Shown here piece by piece: positions 43,922 through 51,923 of a DNA stretch of 64,000 nt (positions within the stretch are counted from its first letter, which is position 1; the number at the start of each line of letters is the position of its first letter). The translations under genes and the position numbers were made by a program. Source of the DNA: Anaerococcus sp. Marseille-Q7828 (lineage in GTDB: Bacteria; Bacillota; Clostridia; Tissierellales; Peptoniphilaceae). Where the stretch lies: the NCBI RefSeq assembly GCF_949769285.1, contig NZ_OX458331.1:1426001-1490000 (forward strand). The letters are read 5' to 3'. The notes under the pieces are model-generated. The model worked only from the letters and a program-made list of their open reading frames with translations, searched no databases and was not told where the DNA came from.

Positions 43922-45079
43922 TTAATTATCATCCGGTATGTCTATATTTCTTTTACCAATGTTTAAAGTATTAGAAACATACTTGAAAAATTCTTTGTAA
44001 TCATATATCCAATTATCAATTATTCCTGACCTATAAATTCCTACAATAAATATAAATATAACTGGCAAAAATATTGCTCCCATCACTCCAAAAAGCTTAA
44101 GTCCAGCATAAAGGGCTATGACTGATAGTATTGGGTGTATATCTGCAGAGCTTCCTATTACCTTTGGAGCTATGACTTGTCTAAGCCCAGTCCAAGCCGT
44201 CAATACAATCAATAGTCCTAAGGCTTTGAAGGTATTATCAAAGATAAGTAGTTCTATTATTGACCATGGCAAGAGGACTATTATAGGACCAATCATAGGA
44301 AGTAGGTCTACAAATCCTAATATTAGGGCTATTGGTATGAAGTATTGTTGGCCTATGAAAAACAGAAAAATCGCCATTATTATTGTGCACAGCAAGGCTA
44401 GTTTTAGTTGGGATTTTATATAATTCCAGGTTGAATTCTTAAAGACGGTCCTTATCAAAGAAAGGTTATTCTTTGACTTTTCTGGTATCAATAGATGGTA
44501 TTTATCAGAAACATTTTGCATATCGCCAAGTATTATATAAAATGCTACTACAAAGGTAATCACAAAAAATATTATATCATTGGATGTATTTATAAAGGCT
44601 TGGGTAAATCCAAAGGTAATATTGATTGCGTTTTTCTGTAGGCTACCCAGCCATTCATAGAGTGAGTTTAGGCCAGACCTTATGGTGTTTGATACATAAT
44701 CTGGCATGAGGTTAATCTGAGAATTGGCATCATTGATCCAAGTATTTACAGAAGATACAATCTTATCCCAATTGCTTATGATATTACCTACAAGTCCAGA
44801 TACTTGATTTACTATAAATTGGATGAACCATACCATGAAGGATAGTAAAAGCAAGAGCAGGATTGTACCAAGCAGGTAGGATACCGCCTTGTGTTTGATT
44901 GGCAGGATATGGTCAATCTTTCTTATATATGGAGACAAGAGTCCCCCGATTACTAGAGCTAGTATTATGGGCATTAGGGCGTTTATTAAGGCTGGTGCTA
45001 AAAATACTAAAAATAATATGGATAAAACAATTATTGTCGTTCTTAGAAATATTCTTTCATAAAGTTCTTTAATTCTCAT
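43922..45079 (-). CDS. AI-2E/PerM-family membrane transporter
   Basis: Start at ATG 45079 (MRIKELYERIFLRTTIIVLSIL), with AAAGGA upstream; the longer reading from 45292 would run through the divergent sigma gene. The 385-residue protein has paired N-terminal helices, a helical soluble domain (about 85-140), and a C-terminal block of five helices with FVDLLPMIGPIIVLLPWSIIELL, the family signature. Members export small molecules or exchange sodium for protons. The substrate is unknown. Confidence 0.85.
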   Translation of the reverse strand: MRIKELYERIFLRTTIIVLSILFLVFLAPALINALMPIILALVIGGLLSPYIRKIDHILPIKHKAVSYLLGTILLLLLLSFMVWFIQFIVNQVSGLVGNIISNWDKIVSSVNTWINDANSQINLMPDYVSNTIRSGLNSLYEWLGSLQKNAINITFGFTQAFINTSNDIIFFVITFVVAFYIILGDMQNVSDKYHLLIPEKSKNNLSLIRTVFKNSTWNYIKSQLKLALLCTIIMAIFLFFIGQQYFIPIALILGFVDLLPMIGPIIVLLPWSIIELLIFDNTFKALGLLIVLTAWTGLRQVIAPKVIGSSADIHPILSVIALYAGLKLFGVMGAIFLPVIFIFIVGIYRSGIIDNWIYDYKEFFKYVSNTLNIGKRNIDIPDDN

Positions 45080-45173
45080 GGCATTTCCTTTAATATTTGA
45101 TAATATTATTATATCAGAAAGAATGGCTGTAAGAAATATTATTCTCAATTGTCTTATATATGAGGAGGGCAAA

Positions 45174-45662
45174 ATGGATATCGAAAAAATATATAGAATA
45201 TACTTTGAAGATGTGTATAGATTTTTGCTCTCTTTGAGTAAAAATAAGGACATAGCCCAGGATATAACAAGCGAAACTTTTCTAAAAGTCATAAATAATA
45301 GTAAGAAAATAGAAAAAACTACAAATATTAAGGCCTATATTTTTACCATAGCAAAAAATACTTACATCAACTACTATAATAAAAATAAGCTAATGATGGC
45401 AACAGATGACATAGAAAAGTTTGACCAAGGGATTGATTCCTTTGAAGAGAATCTCATAGAAAGAGATAATGTAAAGGTCCTAAATAATGCCATAGATAAG
45501 CTTGATGAACCCTATAGGTCTATTACAAAGCTTAGGTTAAATGATTTGTCATTTAAGGAGATAGGAAAAATCTACGGTAAAACGTCTAACTGGGCCTGCG
45601 TTTGTTATTATAGGGCAAAGGAAAAATTAAAGGATATCTTGGAGGATAATTGTGGATTGTAA
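45174..45662 (+). CDS. ECF-type RNA polymerase sigma factor
   Basis: Start at ATG 45174 (MDIEKIYRIYFEDVYRFLLSLSKNKDIAQDITSETFLKV), with GGAGGG 7 bases upstream; 162 residues. It has sigma region 2 (to about 80) and region 4 (LDEPYRSITKLRLNDLSFKEIGKIYGKTSNWACVCYYRAKEKL) without region 3, the ECF layout. It overlaps an anti-sigma gene by 11 bp. The overlap and strong ribosome binding sites suggest balanced production. Confidence 0.92.
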   Translation: MDIEKIYRIYFEDVYRFLLSLSKNKDIAQDITSETFLKVINNSKKIEKTTNIKAYIFTIAKNTYINYYNKNKLMMATDDIEKFDQGIDSFEENLIERDNVKVLNNAIDKLDEPYRSITKLRLNDLSFKEIGKIYGKTSNWACVCYYRAKEKLKDILEDNCGL

Positions 45663-46512
45663 TATTATAAAAGACTTGATCCCCCTATACAAAGAGGGGA
45701 TTTCTAGCAAAGAAAGTAAAAAATTGGTAGAAGAACACATAAAAACTTGCAAATCTTGTAGGGATTACTATCAAAGCCTGGATGATGATGAAGTTACAAA
45801 TAACCAACCCTTAGAATTTGTAAGCCAAAGTATAGAAAAAAACAAGAAAAATCGCTCGCGAATGATTGGATCTTTGGTTTTTTCAGTGCTTTTGATAGTA
45901 TTTTCTTTTTTAACAAATCCTAGGCAAATAGATTATGACAAGGAATTGATCAAAAGTTCATCAACTGATGATAAGATAATCTATGAATTTAGGGACGATG
46001 TGACAAGAATCTACACAGATTACGCAAATGGCGAATATGGTGACACTCTATACATAGATGGTAGTTATTCCTATTTAGATAGGATATTGGGAGGAGAAAA
46101 GCAAGTTCTCACTCTTGATAAAAAAGACTACAATGTAATTTTGTATAACAATAACGGCAACAAGGCAGCAAAGGTCTTATACGACCCTAATGGCAACACA
46201 ATAAATTCTGGGTCTCTTTCCTTGCCTAGATTGATATTTGCTTTTTATGCAAAAATAGCTTTATGCCTATTTGTTTTAGGACTAATCTTATCATTTACAA
46301 TTTTTAGAAAATGGGATAAGTTCAAGAAAATTAGACTAGTAAGTTTGCCTCTTTCCTATGTCATAGCTACTTTTCTCATAAAAGGTTACGACTTAGCAAG
46401 CTTTCACCCAGTCCGAGACCTAGGATTCATCCTAATCACCGCCCTTGCTATTTACCTTTTTATATTCTCAACAAGCCAATATTTTGAAGAAAAAGAAAAA
46501 TATAAAATATAG
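45652..46512 (+). CDS. Membrane anti-sigma factor with zinc-finger domain
   Basis: Start GTG at 45652, with GGAGG 6 bases upstream; 286 residues. The N-terminus has the ZAS motif (Cys3, LVEEHIKTCKSCRDYY: HxxxCxxC), which binds the sigma factor. One membrane helix follows (about 73-90), then an outside segment of about 110 residues rich in Asp/Tyr/Asn that may sense a ligand. Three more helices form the C-terminus. It should hold the ECF sigma factor at the membrane until an envelope signal arrives. Confidence 0.85.
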   Translation: MDCNIIKDLIPLYKEGISSKESKKLVEEHIKTCKSCRDYYQSLDDDEVTNNQPLEFVSQSIEKNKKNRSRMIGSLVFSVLLIVFSFLTNPRQIDYDKELIKSSSTDDKIIYEFRDDVTRIYTDYANGEYGDTLYIDGSYSYLDRILGGEKQVLTLDKKDYNVILYNNNGNKAAKVLYDPNGNTINSGSLSLPRLIFAFYAKIALCLFVLGLILSFTIFRKWDKFKKIRLVSLPLSYVIATFLIKGYDLASFHPVRDLGFILITALAIYLFIFSTSQYFEEKEKYKI

Positions 46513-46540
46513 TTGGGTAATAAACTATTAGGAGGATATC

Positions 46541-46903
46541 ATGATAGATCATATAACACTACAAGTTTCAAACTTAGATAAATCAAAGAAATTTTACGAA
46601 GAAATTTTAAATGAAATTGGATTAGCTAAAGTAGCAGATGATGAATATGGGGTTGCTTTTGGCAAAGAAGATTCTAACACAGCACCTGAGTTATGGCTTG
46701 ATAAAGGCAACCCCAACAAAACCCATATAGCTTTTAGAGTTAACAGTGAAGAAGAAGTTAAAAACTTCTACAAGAAGGCTATTGAACTAGGTGCAAGTGA
46801 CAACGGTGGTCCAGGCATACGCGAAAAATACGCTCCAAACTACTACGCAGCATTTTTCCACGACTTTGATGGAAATAATATAGAGGCTGTATATTACAAG
46901 TAA
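46541..46903 (+). CDS. VOC-superfamily (glyoxalase/dioxygenase-like) protein
   Basis: The 120-residue protein starts MIDHITLQVSNLDKSKKFYEEILNEIGL and ends YYAAFFHDFDGNNIEAVYYK. Metal ligands are likely His4 in DHI and Glu in NNIEAVY. VOC proteins bind or convert small molecules. The close relatives I recognise are annotated only as glyoxalase-like, so the substrate is open. AGGAGG precedes the ATG. It lies 28 bp after the anti-sigma gene and may belong to that operon. Confidence 0.88.
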   Translation: MIDHITLQVSNLDKSKKFYEEILNEIGLAKVADDEYGVAFGKEDSNTAPELWLDKGNPNKTHIAFRVNSEEEVKNFYKKAIELGASDNGGPGIREKYAPNYYAAFFHDFDGNNIEAVYYK

Positions 46904-46911
46904 TAAGCATA

Positions 46912-46940
46912 AGAAAAGTGGCTCTTGGGCCACTTTTAAT
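46912..46940. terminator. Terminator between VOC gene and dehydrogenase
   Basis: AAAAGTGGC / GCCACTTTT stem with a TCTTGG-type loop, between convergent genes. Confidence 0.8.
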
Positions 46941-46950
46941 GTGCAATAAT

Positions 46951-47904
46951 TTATTTATATTTATAGAAACCTTCACCAGTTTCTCTACCTAGCAGACCTT
47001 TTTCAGCCATTTGCTCAAGTTTTACTAGTGCTTTACCAATATCAGTTTCAGGATCAAGTGCATCTGGACTCATTTTAACAACGTTGATAATAGTTGTAAG
47101 TCCTACCATATCTATAATTTCAAATGGTCCCATTGGTGAGCCAGTAGATATTTTCCAATCCATGTCTATATCATCATAATCAGCTACTTCTGCCCCATAA
47201 AGTCTTAGACCAGCACCTAAGAAAGGACCTAAAAGTGAATTTAGGATATATCCAGGTTGTTCCTTATTGAGAACTGCTGGATACATACCAATATCTTTTG
47301 CAAATTGAGTCACAATTTCAGTAGCTTCATCACTTGTAGTATCATGTCTCATGATTTCAGCAATGTTTTGTCTGTGTATATCGTTAGCAAAATGCAATGA
47401 TAGGTATTTTTCCTCTCTTCCTGTGAATTCCTTGAAACTAGATGGTAGCAAGGTAGAAGAGTTGGTTACTAAAATAGCATCTTCTTTTAAATATGGAGCT
47501 AATTTCTTGTAAAATTCAGTTTTTTCATCTGGAATTTCTGCGATTGTTTCTATAACGAGATCAGCATCTTTGACAGCTTCTTCCAGATTTGTTAAAAATT
47601 TTAGTCCCTTATATGCATTTTCATTTACTTTTTTAAGTTCTTCGATTCTTTCTTCTGTTATTTCACTTTTATCATTAAAAAAAGATCTTGGATAATTTGG
47701 ATTTTCTGCACCAATATATGCTGGGGCTAATTTTAGTTCTTGGGCATAAATTTCATTAATTTTTGCAAGTCTTGGTTTCATTCTCTCTATGGAACCCTCA
47801 CTTCTGCCCCATAAAGTTACGTCAAATCCGTGAAAAGCAATAGCATATGCAATTTGTGCACCAAGCACGCCACCACCTGCTACTGTAACATTTTTTATAG
47901 CCAT
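46951..47904 (-). CDS. 3-hydroxyacyl-CoA dehydrogenase family protein
   Basis: The 317-residue protein has an N-terminal Rossmann domain (VTVAGGGVLGAQIAYAIAFHGFDVTLWGRSEGS, about 5-37). The catalytic region reads YLSLHFANDIHRQNIAEIMRH, where typical family members have HFFNP-PVM-LVEI. The C-terminal dimer domain contains PGYILNSLLGPFLGAGLRLY and MGPFEIIDMVGLTTI. It would oxidise or reduce a 3-hydroxyacyl-CoA with NAD, for example in butyrate formation. The altered HFFNP motif leaves the substrate open. Single gene. Confidence 0.88.
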   Translation of the reverse strand: MAIKNVTVAGGGVLGAQIAYAIAFHGFDVTLWGRSEGSIERMKPRLAKINEIYAQELKLAPAYIGAENPNYPRSFFNDKSEITEERIEELKKVNENAYKGLKFLTNLEEAVKDADLVIETIAEIPDEKTEFYKKLAPYLKEDAILVTNSSTLLPSSFKEFTGREEKYLSLHFANDIHRQNIAEIMRHDTTSDEATEIVTQFAKDIGMYPAVLNKEQPGYILNSLLGPFLGAGLRLYGAEVADYDDIDMDWKISTGSPMGPFEIIDMVGLTTIINVVKMSPDALDPETDIGKALVKLEQMAEKGLLGRETGEGFYKYK

Positions 47905-47967
47905 ATTATCTCCTTTATCACTGTATTATACTTATATATAATACCCAAATCTTTCAAAAAATATCAC

Positions 47968-47992
47968 AAAAAAACGGCTATTAACCGTTTTC
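47968..47992 (-). terminator. Terminator of lepA
   Basis: AAAACGG-TTAATAG-CCGTTTT on the minus strand, followed by T-run; directly behind the lepA stop. Confidence 0.85.
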
Positions 47993-49810
47993 TTAATTCT
48001 CGTCGTCGTCATATTTAAGTACTGCAAGGAAGGCATCTTGTGGGACTGCTACGCTGCCGAGTTGACGCATACGCTTTTTACCTTCTTTTTGTTTTTCAAG
48101 AAGCTTTTTCTTCCTGGATATATCTCCCCCGTAGCACTTTGCTATAACATCTTTTCTTAGGGCCCTTACAGTTTCCCTTGCTATAATCTTGCCACCTATG
48201 GCTGCTTGGATAGGGATTGCAAATTGTTGACGTGGTATCTCATCTTTGAGCTTTTCAACTATACCACGACCCCTAGTATAAGCACTATCCCTGTGGACAA
48301 TGATTGATAGGGCATCTACAACTTCATCGTTAATTAGGATTTCAAGTTTTACTAGATCTGATTCCTGATAACCAATTAGTTCATAATCAAGAGAAGCATA
48401 GCCACGTGTTCTAGATTTTAAACTATCAAAGAAGTTATATATTACCTCATTTAGTGGGATTTTGTATTTGATAGAAACTCTGGTCTCGTCAATATAGGTC
48501 ATATCTATCAGTTCCCCACGTCTGTTTTGGGCAAGGTTCATAACTTGGCCAATATAGTCAGATGGAGTTATAATCTCAGTCCTTGTGATTGGTTCTTTGA
48601 TATAGTCAATTGTAGCAGGATCTGGGAAATCATTTGGGTTTTGGATTTCTATCTCTTTATCATTGCCCTTGGTTTTGATCCTATATATAACTGATGGAGC
48701 TGTTGCTATGATATTTAGGTCATATTCACGCTCTAATCTTTGGGTTATGATGTCCATGTGGAGCAATCCCAAAAATCCTGAACGCAAACCTACACCAAGA
48801 GCTTGGGAGTTTTCTTGTTCAAATACTAGGGCCGCATCATTTACTTGAAGCTTTTCTAGGGCATCGCGAAGTTTATCAAAACTTTCCCCCTCAGCTGGAT
48901 ATATACCAGAATAAACCATAGGAAGTACTTCCTTATAGCCAGATAAAGCTTTTTCAGTAGGATCATCTGCTAGGGTTATGGTATCGCCAACTCTGGCATC
49001 CTTTACTTCCTTAATAGAAGCTTCTATAAAACCTACATCACCAGATCTTAGTTCTTTTGTCTCTATGCGATTTTTCATGGTGTAGCCTACTGTATTTACC
49101 TCGTAGGTCTTACCAGTATTCATCATCTTTATCTCATCGCCAGGTTTTACCACCCCTTCAAACACTCTGACATAGCATATTACTCCACGATAGGAATCGT
49201 AATAAGAATCAAATATTAGAGCCTTTAGTGGCTTATCATCGTGGTCTTCTGGAGCTGGGACATTTGCTACTATATCTTCCAAAACATCTTCAATATTTAA
49301 GCCTGTTTTAGCAGAAACTAGGGGAATGCCCTCTGTATCTAAGCCAATTTGGCTTTCAATTTCTGCTTTGATTTCATCAACTCTAGCAGAGGGTAGATCA
49401 ATTTTGTTTAGTACTGGCAATATTTCCAAATCTTGTTCTAGGGCAAGGTATGTATTGGCTAGTGTTTGTGCCTCTACCCCTTGGCTAGCATCTACTACAA
49501 GAATCGCACCCTCACAAGCCTTAAGTGATCTTGAAACCTCGTAGTTAAAGTCCACATGTCCTGGGGTATCTATTAAATTTAAATCGTAAATCTTTCCATC
49601 ATTAGCCTTATAGTGAATCTTAATTGACTTAAGCTTAATTGTTATACCACGCTCACGTTCTAGATCCATGTCATCTAGCATTTGGTTGGTCATCTCTCTT
49701 TGTGATATGTGTTCTGATTTTTCAATCAGCCTATCAGCAAGTGTGGATTTACCATGGTCTATGTGAGCTATGATGGAGAAATTTCTTATATTTTCTTTTC
49801 TCTTTGTCAT
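47993..49810 (-). CDS. lepA: Elongation factor 4
   Basis: LepA is a ribosomal GTPase that acts in initiation or back-translocation under stress. The 605-residue protein has the G1 loop [16 protein letters not shown] (about 13-28), [26 protein letters not shown]-like domains, and the LepA-specific C-terminus with [30 protein letters not shown]. It follows lepB by zero bases and shares its transcript. Confidence 0.98.
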   Translation of the reverse strand: MTKRKENIRNFSIIAHIDHGKSTLADRLIEKSEHISQREMTNQMLDDMDLERERGITIKLKSIKIHYKANDGKIYDLNLIDTPGHVDFNYEVSRSLKACEGAILVVDASQGVEAQTLANTYLALEQDLEILPVLNKIDLPSARVDEIKAEIESQIGLDTEGIPLVSAKTGLNIEDVLEDIVANVPAPEDHDDKPLKALIFDSYYDSYRGVICYVRVFEGVVKPGDEIKMMNTGKTYEVNTVGYTMKNRIETKELRSGDVGFIEASIKEVKDARVGDTITLADDPTEKALSGYKEVLPMVYSGIYPAEGESFDKLRDALEKLQVNDAALVFEQENSQALGVGLRSGFLGLLHMDIITQRLEREYDLNIIATAPSVIYRIKTKGNDKEIEIQNPNDFPDPATIDYIKEPITRTEIITPSDYIGQVMNLAQNRRGELIDMTYIDETRVSIKYKIPLNEVIYNFFDSLKSRTRGYASLDYELIGYQESDLVKLEILINDEVVDALSIIVHRDSAYTRGRGIVEKLKDEIPRQQFAIPIQAAIGGKIIARETVRALRKDVIAKCYGGDISRKKKLLEKQKEGKKRMRQLGSVAVPQDAFLAVLKYDDDEN

Positions 49811-50431
49811 CTAATTAGTCTCATTTCCATATGGATTACTATCTATTTTACCAAAGTCATCAAAAGGATAAAATCTCAAAAATGCATGGCCTACTATATC
49901 ATTTTTCATAACAGGTCCAAAGTTTCTAGAATCATTGCTAGCTCCTTCTTCCCTATTATCTCCCATTACAAAATACTCATCTTCGCCGAGTGTCCAAAAA
50001 GTTCCATCAGCCTCTGGCAAAGTGTAGTCAACAGAAATATATGTTTCGTCAAGCTCATTGCCATTTAGGTAGACTTTCTCGTCTTTAAGTTCTATAGTAT
50101 CCCCAGGTACACCAATAACTCTTTTAACATAAAGTTTATTAAGATCATCAGGAGCCTTTAGGATTACAATATTTCCCCTATGGTAATCCTTAAAACGAGG
50201 TCCAATCTTATCTACCAAAAGCATATCATCATGGTAGAGGGTATTTTGCATAGAAAAGCCAGCCACCTTAGTAGCATCAATCAAGAACATCTTTATTACA
50301 GTAGCTATCAACAAAGCTATAGCTATGGTCTTGATCCAATCTAAGATTATGTCAGTTAAACTTTCCTCATTCTTATTTTTTTTATTATCGTCCCCACTGT
50401 CATTTGGGACATAGATTTTTTCTTCAGTCAT
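49811..50431 (-). CDS. lepB: Signal peptidase I
   Basis: This type I signal peptidase cleaves secretory signal peptides outside the membrane. The 206-residue protein has an acidic cytoplasmic N-terminus, one membrane helix (about 28-50), the nucleophile Ser in GFSMQNTLYHDDMLLVDK (about 78-80) and the general-base Lys in LYVKRVIGVPGD. The C-terminal box E is YFVMGDNREEGASNDSRNFG. It is followed immediately by lepA, a widespread order. Confidence 0.96.
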   Translation of the reverse strand: MTEEKIYVPNDSGDDNKKNKNEESLTDIILDWIKTIAIALLIATVIKMFLIDATKVAGFSMQNTLYHDDMLLVDKIGPRFKDYHRGNIVILKAPDDLNKLYVKRVIGVPGDTIELKDEKVYLNGNELDETYISVDYTLPEADGTFWTLGEDEYFVMGDNREEGASNDSRNFGPVMKNDIVGHAFLRFYPFDDFGKIDSNPYGNETN

Positions 50432-50457
50432 TATATATTCCTCTCATTTCTTCTTAT

Positions 50458-50486
50458 ATTATAAACTATATTTGCAAAACTACAAA
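50458..50486 (-). promoter_or_regulatory. Promoter of lepB-lepA
   Basis: The minus-strand -35 TTTGTA (50486-50481), 17-bp spacer and -10 TATAAT (50463-50458), about 27 bases before the ATG. Confidence 0.75.
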
Positions 50487-50512
50487 AATCTAGACAAAAA
50501 AATCTAGATAAC

Positions 50513-50541
50513 TTGTAAGTTTCCTTCCTTTATGGTAGAAT
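50513..50541 (+). promoter_or_regulatory. Promoter of rpsT
   Basis: TTGTAA (50513-50518), 17-bp spacer, TAGAAT (50536-50541). The start near 50548 leaves a leader of about 38 bases with an AGAGGGTG ribosome binding site. Confidence 0.75.
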
Positions 50542-50585
50542 AAATCAGTCAAGCAAAAATAGTTGAAAAGAAAGAGGGTGAAATA

Positions 50586-50849
50586 ATGGCTAATATTAAA
50601 TCAGCTCAAAAGAGAATTGAAACAACAAAAAGAGATACTCTTAAAAACAAATCTCGCAAATCTGAAGTTAAAACATACATCAGAAAATTTGATGAAGCAA
50701 TTGAAGCTGGAGACATCGACAAAGCTCGCGAAATTTTCATTCACGTTGACAAAAGAATGAAACAAGCAGAAGCTAAAAATGTATTCCACAAAAATAAAGT
50801 AGCTAGAACAACATCTAGACTTCAAAGAGCATTAAACAACGCTCAATAA
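50586..50849 (+). CDS. rpsT: Ribosomal protein bS20
   Basis: The 87-residue basic helical protein of the 30S subunit reads MANIKSAQKRIETTKRDTLKNKSRKSEVKTYIRKFDEAI and ends VFHKNKVARTTSRLQRALNNAQ. It is a single gene with its own promoter and a 17-bp bidirectional terminator. It is divergent from lepB and convergent with holA. Confidence 0.98.
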   Translation: MANIKSAQKRIETTKRDTLKNKSRKSEVKTYIRKFDEAIEAGDIDKAREIFIHVDKRMKQAEAKNVFHKNKVARTTSRLQRALNNAQ

Positions 50850-50853
50850 TAAT

Positions 50854-50911
50854 ATGAGTAATTATCAGTAATGGATCCTCACATATGACTACTGATAATT
50901 ACTCATTTTTT
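50854..50911. terminator. Long bidirectional terminator rpsT / holA
   Basis: ATGAGTAATTATCAGTA (50854-50870) and its exact complement at 50890-50906 give a perfect 17-bp stem with a 19-nt loop; T-run follows on the plus strand. The holA stop begins at 50910. Confidence 0.9.
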
Positions 50912-51923
50912 ATTTGCAAATCTTCTGAATTAGAAGCAATAATTCTATTTTCATATCAAAATCTGTCGATTTTTGCCTTACTTCCATATCAAAAAGCCTA
51001 GAGTGGATGTCAAAAAGCTCTTCGTATGTAAAATTATTTATAAATCCCCTGACCTTCCTAAGCTCATATGGACTTATACCTATGCTTTTCATAATATAAG
51101 CGTCATTTTTATTATTAGTAAATAAAGTCTTGATTCCAATAATATTTCTAAATTGCCTAATAATCATATGAAAGATCATAAACAAATCTTCATCCCTTGT
51201 TACCATATTTAGATAGGTGGTAGATGCTAATTTCAAATCTTTCCTTGATATGGCATCGGTTAAGTTAAATATGTTTAGATTTAAAATCTGATCTAGTTGG
51301 TCGTAGACATCTTTTTCTTTTACAATCTCATCTTCAGAACTTGCTATGATTTTATCTACTGTATTTACTATATCAAATAGATCAAGGTCACTATCCCTAT
51401 CTAGGTAGGAAAATCTTTGGACTATTTCTGCAAGCATTGATTTTTTTATTTTCTTGCCGGCTTTGACAAATCTCTTGCCTATAAAATTCTCAAGCTCACT
51501 TTTATTTAGCCTATCAATTGTTACGATATTGCCGTATTTTTTAACTTCCTTGTAAAATTTCCCTTTAAAGGGACTAGAGTCAGAAAATATTAGAAATGTA
51601 GTGTATTCTGGGAAGTTTTTTATATCACCTGTCAAATTTGTAAGGAGATCTTCGTATTCCTTGAGGGAATTTTTGGATAAATCTATATCTTTCCATATGA
51701 TATATTTCCTATCTTCCATAACAGGATAGGTCTCATAGGCATTTTTCATATCCTCAAAATCTACATTGCCCTTTAGTTCTATTAGATTAAAGTCAGCAAA
51801 TGATACTTTTTCCTTTGCAAAATCTATTATGGTTGTATTTAGATAATCTTCCTTAGAATCAAATAAGTAGATTCCTTTTGCCTTATCTTCTATCAAATTT
51901 TCCATAAATTCTTTGTAATTCAT
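50910..51923 (-). CDS. holA: DNA polymerase III subunit delta
   Basis: HolA is the clamp-opening subunit of the clamp loader, partner of DnaX (1118). The 337-residue protein has the N-terminal AAA-like region (GIYLFDSKEDYLNTTIIDFAKEKV), TFLIFSDSSPFKGKFYKEVKKYG, and the C-terminal helical collar (DLFDIVNTVDKIIASSEDEIV, MVTRDEDLFMIFHMIIRQFRNII). Its start overlaps the comEC stop by 4 bp; comEC-holA is a common Firmicutes order. Confidence 0.9.
   Translation of the reverse strand: MNYKEFMENLIEDKAKGIYLFDSKEDYLNTTIIDFAKEKVSFADFNLIELKGNVDFEDMKNAYETYPVMEDRKYIIWKDIDLSKNSLKEYEDLLTNLTGDIKNFPEYTTFLIFSDSSPFKGKFYKEVKKYGNIVTIDRLNKSELENFIGKRFVKAGKKIKKSMLAEIVQRFSYLDRDSDLDLFDIVNTVDKIIASSEDEIVKEKDVYDQLDQILNLNIFNLTDAISRKDLKLASTTYLNMVTRDEDLFMIFHMIIRQFRNIIGIKTLFTNNKNDAYIMKSIGISPYELRKVRGFINNFTYEELFDIHSRLFDMEVRQKSTDFDMKIELLLLIQKICK

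Noticed and set aside
43922-45292. Long N-terminal extension of the AI-2E-family protein.
   Set aside because: The extension runs through the divergent sigma gene; ATG 45079 has a proper ribosome binding site and family-like N-terminus.
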